From positions 22,881,498 to 22,945,497 of the forward strand of contig NC_026660.2 in NCBI RefSeq assembly GCF_000004075.3: a stretch of DNA of 64,000 bases, given 5' to 3'. The position numbers and the translations under genes were made by a program. The notes beneath the pieces are model-generated. The model searched no databases, was not told the DNA's origin, and saw nothing but the letters and a program-made list of their open reading frames with translations. Shown here in pieces: positions 53,201-64,000 of the stretch (the first letter of the stretch is position 1; every line of letters starts with the position of its first letter). This DNA comes from Cucumis sativus. Lineage: Eukaryota > Streptophyta > Magnoliopsida > Cucurbitales > Cucurbitaceae.

Positions 53201-56200
53201 AAAATCAACTCATCCTTCAAATCCATATATTCCAAAAACTTAAGAACTAAAATGTAATTTTAATTATTTGTATTATATTATCTTGGTTTTTTTTGGCTTC
53301 ATCTCTGCTAACCCAAAATCCACTCCCCAACCCTAGTAAAGATGCAAAAATACTATACATAATTAAGAAAAATAGGCTTGGTTTGCAAAAATTTTAATAG
53401 AAAAAGTTGTCATAAGTAATTTTACCAAAAGGCGAGATGTTTTCCACGAATCTTATATTAACTATAGTCTAATACGCACCTAACATAATGTCGCTCATTT
53501 CATTGTATATTAAAGCAAAATAAATTATTTTTAAAAAATATATCTATTACATTAAAAAAGAAAAAATTGATCATTGTGCCTAACTACATAAATATAGGAA
53601 GAAAGTATCTAAAGCTATCTAAGTAAATATTATATTCATTCATTTTTTAACACATCAATTTACTAATTTAATAAATATTTATGATGTGAATCCACGCGAT
53701 TCTCGATAGTTGCTTAGATTGGCCAACAATAAATTAACGTAGTATGAAAAATAAATTCATACTACCATAGTACTAGAATTTTATTGTTGTAGGAAAAATA
53801 TTCACTGCTATGATAGTACATATTATCGTTTGTAGATTTTTTTAACATGTTAATTTTGATTTATTAAATATTATCGATCATACTTGTTAAAAGATATATG
53901 TAAAGAGGTGCTTAGGTGGGTGGGTAGTAGAAATTTTTGAAAGTGCACTTAAATATTGTTAGTTTAGAAATGAGATAGATAATTGAAGGTAGAAAAAGAG
54001 AAGTGAATGAAGTGTGGAAGAAGCACCAAAACCCAAACACACAAGTCTAATTAGGAGAAGTTGAAAGGAAAGAGAGTTTAGTCTCTATGGAGAAAGTGGG
54101 TCCAAAAAGAAGAGTCAATTTTCATTATTGTTGCTTTTTTAGGGTTTTAGGGTTTTAGGGTTCATCCACTCAAATGGTAGGGTCTCTAATTAGGGAAGGA
54201 AATATCAACGAATTGGGTTCCAAGGGAAACTAAATGGCATTTTCAACTACACATCAACCAACTTTTTCTTTTCTTTTTAATTTCTTCCTCTCCTTTCCTT
54301 CCCCCATTACTTTCTTTGTTTCTCCTTGTATGCATAAATTTCCAAACAATATAATTTACACACATTTGTTTCTCCTTTTAAAATATAAGTTTGAGATTTA
54401 AATTGATACAATCATGTACATTATTAAAGATGACTATTGATGTTTTTCATTATCTTAATGGAACGAGAAAATTTATGCATTTGAACTTTCTAAATTTTAT
54501 TATTAGGGGGTTTTATAAGAATTTATATATAGAGAGAGAATATACACTACACATGGTCTTGTCATATAGTGTAAATATTTTGTCATTTATTACAATTTTT
54601 TCATATTATTATGTCTAATGTAAATTTTCGTTAATTAATTAAAAATAGGTCAAATACTAATTTATATTCCTAAACTTTGGGAGTTGTGTCAGTTTAAACT
54701 CTAAATTAGTAACTTTATAAATTTGAATTTTGTACTTTCAAAGGTCTACCAATTTAAATCATAAACTAATGGATGTATTAATTTAAAGTTTGATAGATAC
54801 ATCATTTTAAAACTTGTACTTTCATATATTTACAAATTTAAACACTAATATAGAGTTTAATTTGATAGATTCATATAATGTAAATGTCTAAATTGATAAA
54901 CTTTAAAAAATTTAGAAATACAATAATTATTAATTTAAGATTTAAATTGATATAAAATTATAAATGTAAAACTTCATTGAAAAGCACTTAATAATTAATT
55001 ATTAACAACGGTTAAAAGCTGTAATATGTTGATGGCATTTAATATTAAATGTCTTGAAATTTAGAAACTTCCCTTTTCTTTCTTAAAAAGTGCCTTTTCT
55101 TTTTTGTGCATTTATAAAACTTCTCTCCCACGGCCTTATTTATGGCTAAAAGTGTGATTTAAGAACAACAAAGGTTTAAATTAAATTGTGCTAAACATTT
55201 TGTAAAAAGATGAGGATGGACAGTTTGCCTTTTTTTTGTATAATATTTTTTTTTTCTTTTATAAAAGATAGAAAGATTTTGCCAATCTTTTTATTTTAAT
55301 AAATATAATACTTACACCTCACAATAAAAATCATTAAAAAAACAAAATTCCACAACACTTGAATGAAATTTTCAAAAGAAAAAAAGAATGAACTCTTTAA
55401 ATTGACTAACATTTTGATCTTTCTTTTTCCAAATGGAAAATGATGTTCAATATATAGTGTAGTACCTTCAAGTTCCTTGAGTTACAAGTTGAGAGGTCGC
55501 TACAAATTTCATGAAAATGATAGTCGTGAACTTTTGCTAGTCCTTTAAAGATAAAAGAAGAAAGACGAAGAAAACTAAGTTTTATTTCAAAAATAAAATA
55601 ACAAAAAGTACTTTGATTTATAAGAAAAAAATAGTATGCCAACAAACAACGTACGGTCTAAAATCCAATTTGTAATTAAGATAAAAAAAACAATTGAAAA
55701 AATTATGTTTGTATTCTTCATGTTTTAAAAAATATAATCGTTATTAATATTGAGTTTTAAAAAATAGATTTAGAAAGTCTTTTAATTCAAATAATTTTAT
55801 AATAATAGAATATTTAGAAAAAAAAGTAAAATAAATCAAAATATTTACAAAGTATCTATGAGTGTTACACTTTTACAATTCATCTTTTATAATTGTATTT
55901 AAATAATTAAGATCGATCATAAGTATAAAAATAGTCTCATTCATTTGTCAAGATCAATTAGAGGTCCCTGTTTATGCTATAATTGATTTACTCTTTTATT
56001 TATTTTTCTCTCTAAAGAAAGGAAAGATTGGTGCATACCATGAATCATTCAAATTATATAGTTTGAAAGGTCAAATGTATATATCTATATTCCTATGGTC
56101 AAAAATTAATATATATAATTTTTGTGCCACTTTTTTCTTCAATTATGGCCCTCCATGTATAATGACCTATCCTACTTTCATATATAATCTAACTACCTCT

Positions 56201-58360
56201 CCTTTTTCCAACCTTTCCATCTCTATAAAACAACTTTCAATTTGGTTCTATATGATTCTTGAATTTTTAAAATTCTGTTTATCTTAGTTTTTAGACTTTT
56301 AGAAAAGATTTCCTTTCAATAGAATTGTTGAAGTAATTAATTAAGAAAAAAGAAGAGTTGGTTTGTTTTATAAATGGGAACATATTTGGTTTGACATTAT
56401 ATGCTCTCAAAACTGTCTTTTTGCTATGAGTAGGTTTTGATCTGAACACTTTTATTAATCCTAATGAATTACTTGTAATTGTAATTCTGACCTTTCAAAA
56501 GTACAGTAAAAATGTCACGTTGAAGGAAATTTATTGCATTTAAGACTTCTATTCATAAATTTACTCTTTGGTATTTATCCTAATAAATAGACAATTAGTT
56601 TAAATTATATTTTGCTAATTTAATCTGCCTATAAAATATATTAAAATTTTAGATTATTTTGGTGTATATTAATACCATTATATCATATCATGCATACCTC
56701 TAAAATTCTTTTATATCTTATAAATATTTTGGTTCATTTTATTCTATCAACCTTCTTTGTAAATGATGAATTAATGTTATTTTTTCATATAACTTCTCCT
56801 AAATATATTGTTTTAAATAATTGAGCCAAAAGATAAAAACAAAAAACAAAGAGAAACTTTTAAACAATTTTTTTTAATATAGAAAATTGTTTAAATATAA
56901 AAGAGGATTCTTTAAATTAAATTTTTTTTTTCTATCCATCCAAACGGAACATAGTATAAAACCTTAATTAAGGAGATTATCTAATGAATTAGATTTATGT
57001 TAAAAAGAACTGTGTTTTCAAAATAACAATAATAAAAAGCAATTCATTTACATTTCATTAAAAAAAAATCACTAAAAGGCAGAAATTTAAGATTTCATCT
57101 TTCTTTTTTTTTTTTGTGCATATCAAGATATTTAGTCCACTTTTGCTGTTAATTTTGGCAATTTCTCGTAAGAAAAAATAATTAAATATTGATATCTATC
57201 TATCTAAAAATAGAAGTTGTGTTAGAGAAACATAACAACTACTTTAAAACTATAAAATTATGTATAATAATAATAATTATTATTATCATCATCGTAACAT
57301 TTGCATCACTAACTTTGTATTTAATGTTAACAAAATTCCAAAGGAAAAATCTTTGCATTGACCAATCACTAGTATTCTCATAATGGAGGTTGCTCTAAGC
57401 TTCGAGAAAAATAAATAATATACATTTAGTTAATAATGTCGATATCTATAGAAAATTCCAAATAAGTATATGTATATGGTAGCATAGCATGCATGGCTAC
57501 GACTCTTTAGTGGTATATTATCATTCATACATAAAACATATCGAAATATATATATATTACATAAAAAATTGGACCATAGTAATTTTAATTTATAGGATGA
57601 AATGAGCTAATTTGGAATAAGTGAAAACATTATTATAAACAAGAGGATAACTAAAGCTAGCCTAACTATATTTTAATGGTACATTTGTTTGAAAATTTAT
57701 GTGGTTGGATTGTCAACAAAAATGTGCATTTAAAATTAAAAGGGTATGGATGAGCTTGATACGAGGGTAAAGATCTCATTAGGTCATATTATATAAGATC
57801 GAATTTAATTTAATTTGGTCCCTACATCAATTCAATATTTTATATTTTTATCTTCAAATTTTCATTAAATCCTCGCTAAATTTAATTTCAAATGGGATGA
57901 AAAGAGTGATATGTAATTAATTATAACTCGTTTAGTTATTTTAAATTGAAACAAAAAAACAAAGGTAGATTTTAAAACTTAAAAATTAAATCAAAATTGA
58001 AGTTAAAAACTAAATATGTAATATTTTAAAATTTAAATACTAAATAAAAACTAGAAATGAAAACAAAGCTTTAAAAAGACGTTTAAAAATGTAGAGAAAC
58101 CGTAAAAAGTAAACAAAATATATATAAGAATTTTTATTTTAAAATATAATATATTTTATAAAATATTTATATTCCATAACAAATTTGCTGTATTAATAAA
58201 AGACTAATATTTTAATTTATTTTACTATTTAAAATAAGATGTATTAAAAAATTCCAAATTAAACTAACTAAAAATTTAACGTTGCCTAATAATATTTAAT
58301 GCATATTAAATAAGGAAAAATGATATTTTAATGTAACAAAAAAGGAAAAAATAATAAAAA
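50230..58360. other. 8.1-kb intergenic stretch, no gene seen
   Basis: The largest gap of the window: very AT-rich, with many poly-A/T runs and short low-complexity frames. Features are a set of three TTTTAGGG repeats at 54137-54160 in a patch (53.9-54.3 kb) less AT-rich than its surroundings, and GGGCC-type motifs near 50.9 kb that may belong to the acylphosphatase promoter or to an unrecognised transcript. Confidence 0.45.
54137..54160 (+). repeat. Three perfect TTTTAGGG units
   Basis: A 24-bp run of an eight-base unit close to the plant telomere repeat TTTAGGG. It is more likely a telo-box-like element than a telomere relic. Confidence 0.7.
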
Positions 58361-58374
58361 TTGAAGTTCTTAAG

Positions 58375-58380
58375 CACGTG
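58375..58380. promoter_or_regulatory. G-box upstream of the HIPP gene
   Basis: CACGTG, followed by GGGTC, lies 240 bp before the HIPP start codon; bZIP and bHLH factors bind this core. Confidence 0.4.
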
Positions 58381-58541
58381 GGGTCAAGTCAAAGGAGCAG
58401 TCTAATACCAACGGAGTCTAAATGGACGGCCATAGCCATAGCCAATAATCAACTAACCTTCTTCATTCATTTACTTCCCATAAACGGACCATCGTTACAT
58501 TACATTACATACATTCATACATTCATTCATTCAACCTTTCC

Positions 58542-58548
58542 TATAAAT
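58542..58548 (+). promoter_or_regulatory. TATA box of the HIPP gene
   Basis: TATAAAT lies 76 bp before the start codon, in a C-rich context (CCTATAAATACCC), with a CT-rich leader downstream. Confidence 0.65.
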
Positions 58549-58617
58549 ACCCATTCAATTCTCTTTTCCCTTTCTTCAAGCAAACCAAGTTCATACATAG
58601 ACTTCAACACATAACAG

Positions 58618-60262
58618 ATGGGTGAGGTTAGTTACAGACCCCAATTATCTCTATTTGCTTTACGCTTCTTTTCCTTTTTCCTCATCAATTCAATTCTACG
58701 TTTTTCTGTTTTAATTTTTGCTCTTCCTTTCCGTTTCAGAAAGTTGAAGCTGCTAAGAATGACGGGGAGAAGAAGGCCGCCGCCGATGCCGGTCAGAAGA
58801 AAGACGACGGTGCTGTCACTGCCGTTTTTAAGATCGATATGCATTGTGACGGCTGTGCTAAGAAAATTAAACGAGTTGTGAAGCATTTGAATGGTGAGTA
58901 TATTCATTTGACTTTAACGATTTTTGAATTTTTCTTTTCGTCTACTTGTGCTCTGGAAACGATTTTGAGAAACTTCTCCAGGAATATTCTGCGATTTTTG
59001 TATTTTGATTGTTGATTTAGTCAAATAGGATTTTGGATAGGGATTTGTGTTGATCGATTTGGTATTTTAATTCTTTGGTTTCGTCTCTGGTTGGTTAATT
59101 GATGTAATTTACACTCTGATTTTGTAGGTGTGAGTGACGTGAAAGCGGATCCTTCATCTAATAAACTCACCGTTACCGGTAAAGTAGACCCTGCCGTAAT
59201 CAAAACGAAACTGGAGCAGAAGACGAAAAAGAAAGTTGAAATCGTCTCTCCTCAGCCTAAGAAAGAGGGTGGTGGCGATAAGAAACCGGACGAAAAGACC
59301 GAGAAGAAGACCGACGAAAAAGCAGAGAAAAAGACTGATGAGAAAGGAGATAAGAAAGCCGACGGAAAGTCAGAAAAGAAAGCTGACGAAAAAGCCGAGA
59401 AGAAGCCTGAAGAAAAAAAGACCGAAGAGAAAAAGGCCAAAGAGGTAAAATTACGAAAAGCATTCAACACGTTTTCATGGCGGCGCGTATTAACCACTCG
59501 CGAGATGCTCAGATCTTCGAATTAGCAACTAATTTTTCTCGTTTAATTTCAATTTGTTTGTGGAGCAGAGCACTGTGGTTTTGAAGATGCGATTACATTG
59601 CGAAGGTTGCATTCAAAAGATCAGGAGGGCACTCATCAAATTCAAAGGTGAAGTAATTCATCTCTCGTTCAAAAATCAAAATCAATTACACAACACGACA
59701 ATCCAAAGTACTAATTATTCATCTCTGTAATCTTACAGGAACCAATGAGATTTCAGTAGACGCTCAGAAAGATTTGATTACAGTAAAAGGCACCATAGAA
59801 GGAAAAGACCTTCAAAGCTATCTCAAAGACAAATTCAACAGATCCGTCGAAGTAATTCCTCCCAAGAAAGAAGAACCCGCCGCTGGAGGCGAGAAGAAGG
59901 CAAAGGAAGCCGGAGGCGGCGGTGGTGAGAAGAAAGAAAACGACGGAAAAGCCGCCGCCTCAAGCGGTGGAGACGGCGGTAGCGCAAAAGTAGTGGAGGT
60001 GAGCAAGTACGAGTACAGCGGTTTCTCATATCCGCCTTCAGTATTCTACTACGACGCTCCAGCTCATTCTCACACTCATCAGTACAGTCAGGCCATGGAA
60101 GCTCAGCCGAGCTATCCAATCTATGGCTTCGCAAATTCCAGCGGCTACTACGCAAATCCAAACTACGTTCACCAAGGCTACTCCACGCCGATGAACGATC
60201 ATAGTCACGCGTCTCAAATGTTCAGCGATGAGAATCCAAATGCTTATTGTTCCGTGATGTGA
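58618..60262 (+). CDS. HIPP6: Heavy-metal-associated isoprenylated plant protein (HIPP5/HIPP6 type)
   Basis: The product has 360 residues in five exons: 58618-58626 (only MGE), 58740-58893, 59128-59444, 59569-59647 and 59739-60262, all in phase. Two HMA domains are present: residues about 30-92 with MHCDGC (C39, C42) and about 161-225 with LHCEGC (C171, C174). Each CxxC pair binds a soft metal ion. Between them lies a Lys/Glu/Asp-rich linker of roughly 55 residues built from degenerate EKK-TDEK units. After HMA2 comes a Gly/Lys-rich stretch and a Tyr-rich region. The protein ends MFSDENPNAYCSVM; CSVM is a CaaX box for farnesylation, giving membrane or nuclear-rim attachment. From memory HIPP6 of Arabidopsis (At5g03380) ends MFSDENPNGCSVM, so this is its counterpart or that of the paralogue HIPP5. 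HIPPs act in metal handling and stress responses. Confidence 0.93.
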
Positions 60263-60333
60263 GTAAACAGATATATCCATGAAGGTTCTTCCTAACGTAA
60301 TACATACGCTGTAAATGAATTAAAGCTATAAAA

Positions 60334-60371
60334 AAATACAAGAAGAAGATGAAGAAGAAGAAGAAGAAGAA
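60334..60371 (+). repeat. (AAG)n microsatellite in the HIPP 3' UTR
   Basis: AAGAAGAAGATG followed by at least six AAG units, about 70-110 nt after the stop codon. Confidence 0.75.
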
Positions 60372-60417
60372 ACAGATAGCTTTTTTCTTTCTTTCTTTTT
60401 TGTTAATTTTGTTATAG

Positions 60418-60452
60418 GTCGGCCGGCCGGTACCGGTCGGTGAGCTGCCGGC
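60418..60452. other. GC-rich palindromic patch after HIPP
   Basis: GGCCGGCC (60421-60428) overlaps the 10-bp palindrome CCGGTACCGG (60427-60436), followed by further CCGG/GCCGGC motifs. It stands out in a strongly AT-rich 3' region. Confidence 0.6.
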
Positions 60453-60459
60453 TAGTTAA

Positions 60460-63400
60460 TCCAATTCAATTCATTGGGGGAGTTGGTCGTTCTTTTTCTT
60501 ATTTTATTGTAGGCTTTTGTTCGCTTCAAATATATTACCTCATAAATAGAGCTCTATTATGTTACGTCTAATATATTCTCTCTTATATTCTTCTAAATTT
60601 TCTATCACATTTATTATGCAAATTTATCATTGTTTTGAATTAACATTTTCTAAAATAATATCGGAAAAATATTTCAATGTAACAATCAAAATAAACACAA
60701 TTAGGAAAAAAAAAAAATCAAACTTGAGCTATAGGGTTGTCAAGTTGTCAAGTTATTAGATTTCACTTCAAATGTTTTAATTTCTCAACTCCTTGCTTTA
60801 ATGATGTAATATCTCTACAAAAGAAAATGATTTTGAAAACACTCTATTATATGAATTGTAAAAAAGCATTTATAAGTATGATATTGATTGAAATCAAATG
60901 ACATTAGAGCTCTTTTTTATTATTTGTGACGAAATTATTTAAGAGTTAATTTGTGAATTTGTTAGTCTTATTTTTATTTTGTATTGAAATTATTGGGTTT
61001 AGGGAGATTTACACATTGAATTTTGTTAGAAGCAGTGGAGAAATCAGTGAAATTTGAATAAAAAAGTTGAAGTTTTTAATCTTTTACAATAAATCATAAT
61101 CTACACAATTTTAAATTTTTATACATTTATATAACCTAAAATTAAAATTTTTAAACTTATCATCCAACACTTTAAAATACCAAATAAGTCAAACTCAATA
61201 TATATATATATTAAACTTATAATTGATCAAATGAAATACAATACCACTTAACAACTACAAACCATCCAAATTCATAGCCTTCTTAATTTGACAATATATT
61301 TGTAAGTTTGTAGCAGTAGCAATAGCAATGATTGTCAACGATGGTTACTAATCTCTTTCTTCTATTATATATTTAAAATTCTTTGACATTATCGAAAACG
61401 ATGCTTATCTGGATAATATATATCCGATTAATCAATTAGTTCGTCGGTATTTTTAATAATTAGCAAAATTAATCCACACAAATATTCCATTAAAAAAAAC
61501 AAAACACATGTTTATTCCTTTAAAAAATGGTTGACGTTATATAGTGCTTTGAGAGTACCAAACAAATAAAGTAGGACAAGTTGAGTGCAATTCGAAAAAA
61601 CTCTCTATCATTTTTTTATTGAAAATTTTGAATAATAACTCAAATTAAATAAAAGTTTAATGTTTTTTAAAAATGGAAAATATAATATACTTTTTTCCTT
61701 TTTCATCGAAATAAATTAACAATAATATACAAATTTTTAGTGTAATAATTTTTTGTCTAAATATATTTTTTTCTTTTCTAGTGTTTCAAATGTAGTTTAA
61801 AATTCATAGATTAAAATAATCGATGCATTATTTAGGAAAGACTATCATAGATGGATTTATTGGTAAAAAAAGAAACAATATTTTGATAACTAATAAATAA
61901 AAAATGAATTCAATTTATTTGGGTCTTTACTGATTAGAAATATAATTGATTTTCTATAAGTTTATTTGCAAAATCAAGTGGGTTATTGCGTATTAGTTGA
62001 GAGGTTCATAATCTAATTTGAATACTCACACTATTATATATATAAAAAAGAAAGTTGTAAAGAATTGTTTTGTGTGTGTATATATAAAGAGGAATTTATT
62101 TAATTAATTTGAGAGCAATATTTGAAATCATTAAACGAAGGAAAAAGTTAGATGTAAAATCATAATCTAATGAGGTCATGGAAATTTCTTTATATATATG
62201 ATATAAATATGAAATTTGTACATTAAAAAGGTTATATTGAAGATCGATGACCTCATCATCCTCTATTATCATTGTGTATTTAGGGTTTGTATAATAAGGA
62301 CAATATTCCCACGCCTCTTTCTTTAAAAAACTATATAATTCTTATATATATATATTACATAATTTAAGATAACGACTATCTATGTATTGAAAAAAGAAGA
62401 ACATTTTTTATTGAAAAAATGGGATTCATTATAATATTAGTCGACTCCCTATGTTGAGTAATAAATAAATAAATATCACCTCCAATTATATATATATACT
62501 ACACATTGGATGGTTTATAGTCGTAAGGTTTTGAATCTCCTGCATCTTTTGTGACCTAATAACATCATTCTTATTTGTTTTAAAGATTTACGAGTTCTTT
62601 CAGCATGTTTTATTCTCACTCACATGTATTTTAAGAAAAATTTCAAGAGATCGTCTAATATAGAATTGCTCCAAACTAAACACGCTTAACTTTTGAGTTT
62701 CTATGATCGAGCTACCGAAAAAGAAGGTGCACATTATTAGTATAGACATTAATTATTAATTATTTTAAATATTTTTTAACATTACTTTCATATGCTCAGG
62801 ATATCTCTAATTCATATGTGATATTAGTTCATTCACGTTTCTCTTATAAACTCAAGACAATTTTACCATTATATCAATTATTGTTATTGATATTGTTTTA
62901 GTTTATATATATAATACAAATAACATAAAATTAAGTAAACTCGAGTATCCTAAATGTTGTTATATATATATATATATATGAAAACAAAGAAGTTGAGTCA
63001 TGTTGACGTGTCCTACAGTAATATGAGTCGGCATTAAATACCAAATCAATAATTAATTAGAGGAAAAAATGAAACAAGAAAAAGTGGCTCTTCATTATTG
63101 TGATGTTTAATGCAATCTGTTTCTTCTTGTTGCATCTACTTCTCATCACCATTTTTATTTTTATATCAATTTCTTTTCTGTGAAAAAGAGAAAGAGAAAA
63201 ATCTTCATAATTATTTTTTAAAAAATTCTTAAAAAAAAAAAAGAAAAATTGAAGTAGACCAATTAATTATACTACTATATCAAAACCACCCTTCACGTTA
63301 ACTCCAAGTTGAAAACTCAATTATTTTAAAAGAAATAAGAAAGAAGAAAAAAAAACCAAAAATCAAAACATGATATTGTAAAGGACAAAGTTGTCACCTC

Positions 63401-63860
63401 CTACGTGGTTTGTGATGACAAAATTAATATAGTGGGAGCTGTTAATGTGATTTTTCACGTCTCAATCACATCACCAATCTTAAAAGTGGTTCAACTTTAA
63501 AATTTAAAAACTAGTAAAAGAATCATACTGAGTCGGGTTAATAAGTCGTGAAATTAATATTCTTTTATCGTAGATTAAAGTAAAGTTTAAGAATGTATTG
63601 AATCACATGTTGAGAGAATTCGTTAAACGTTAATACTCAACAATGACGATATTTAGAGGCACTGTATAACAAAAATAAATAGATGTAGTAGACAAGATTC
63701 AAACCGAGCAAAATGTTAGAATTTTGAATGAAGCACAACCATTATACCATAACCAAAATTTAGTAGTAATAAAATATTATTTAATACATTGTAATCTAAC
63801 ATTTTAAAATTAATATTAAAATACAAAAAACTGATGAGGGACACGTGCCCTTTGGCAGGG
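60460..63860. other. Intergenic stretch, no gene seen
   Basis: AT-rich with poly-A/T runs and TA microsatellites (about 61199-61211 and 62960-62980). No frame of interest was found. Confidence 0.45.
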
Positions 63861-63873
63861 TAAAATCGGATCA

Positions 63874-63927
63874 GGTTGGGTTGGTAGACATTCTCCCAAC
63901 CCATATTTTCTAACCCAACCCAACCCC
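63874..63927. repeat. GGGTTG-hexamer foldback at window end
   Basis: GGTTGGGTTGG (63874-63884) pairs perfectly with CCAACCCAACC (63915-63925) across a 30-base loop, with a further CCCAACCC between. The hexamer-rich foldback looks like part of a dispersed repeat continuing past the window. Confidence 0.5.
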
Positions 63928-64000
63928 TATATTTTAAAAGTTGGGTAACTTTTTTTTTTTTTCGTTTGTTTCTGATAATTATAAAATTTCAAAATGGTTA

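Noticed and set aside
54137-54160. Interstitial telomere relic
   Set aside because: The unit is eight bases (TTTTAGGG), not TTTAGGG, and only three copies are present.
59252-59497. Ser/Phe-rich frame opposite the HIPP linker
   Set aside because: It is the reverse complement of the Lys/Glu linker codons of the HIPP gene and has no independent support.

Overview
This is nuclear DNA from a flowering plant. It is AT-rich, genes are split by short GT-AG introns, microsatellites (TA, GA, AAG) are frequent, and the proteins include a plastid sigma factor, a TCP factor, a SAUR and a thylakoid-lumen protein. The coding of a LINE fragment in the CDC48 intron resembles LINE proteins I recall from cucurbits, so a Cucurbitaceae genome (Cucumis-like) is my best guess; that is recall, not a search.

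Layout. 2.4-4.5 kb (+): receptor-like cytoplasmic kinase of the PCRK1/PCRK2 type. 10.8-14.1 kb (+): OTU-type deubiquitinase. 15.4-16.0 kb (-): class I TCP factor of the TCP11 type. 18.1-22.7 kb (+): plastid sigma factor SIG6. 25.0-25.3 kb (+): small DVL/ROT4-family peptide gene. 32.0-37.9 kb (-): CDC48 AAA ATPase, with a 763-bp 5'-truncated LINE flanked by a 16-bp target-site duplication in intron 2. 41.8-42.9 kb (-): TFIID subunit TAF8. 44.7-46.0 kb (+): thylakoid lumenal 15-kDa-type protein. 46.3-46.6 kb (-): SAUR. 49.5-50.2 kb (-): acylphosphatase with a long N-terminal extension. 58.6-60.3 kb (+): heavy-metal-associated isoprenylated protein (HIPP5/HIPP6 type) ending in a CaaX box. Most exon chains were checked by codon phase: every spliced CDS below sums to a multiple of three. 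The long gaps (4.7-10.2, 25.4-31.9, 38-41.7, 46.7-49.4, 50.2-58.3 and 60.5-64 kb) are AT-rich DNA with simple repeats and degraded element fossils; I see no gene in them.

The genes do not form one pathway. They look like a conserved eudicot linkage block. From memory, the neighbours match two duplicated Arabidopsis segments, one on chromosome 5 (PCRK2, OTU, CDC48C, acylphosphatase, HIPP6) and one on chromosome 2 (TCP11, SIG6, ROT4, HIPP5), interleaved in one order here. I find no evidence of a new multi-gene system. The points most worth a second look are a GC-AG intron in the kinase, a valine at a core-binding position in SIG6, a Trp-to-Ser change in the ROT4-like peptide, several upstream ORFs, and a TCP consensus site upstream of the TCP gene itself.
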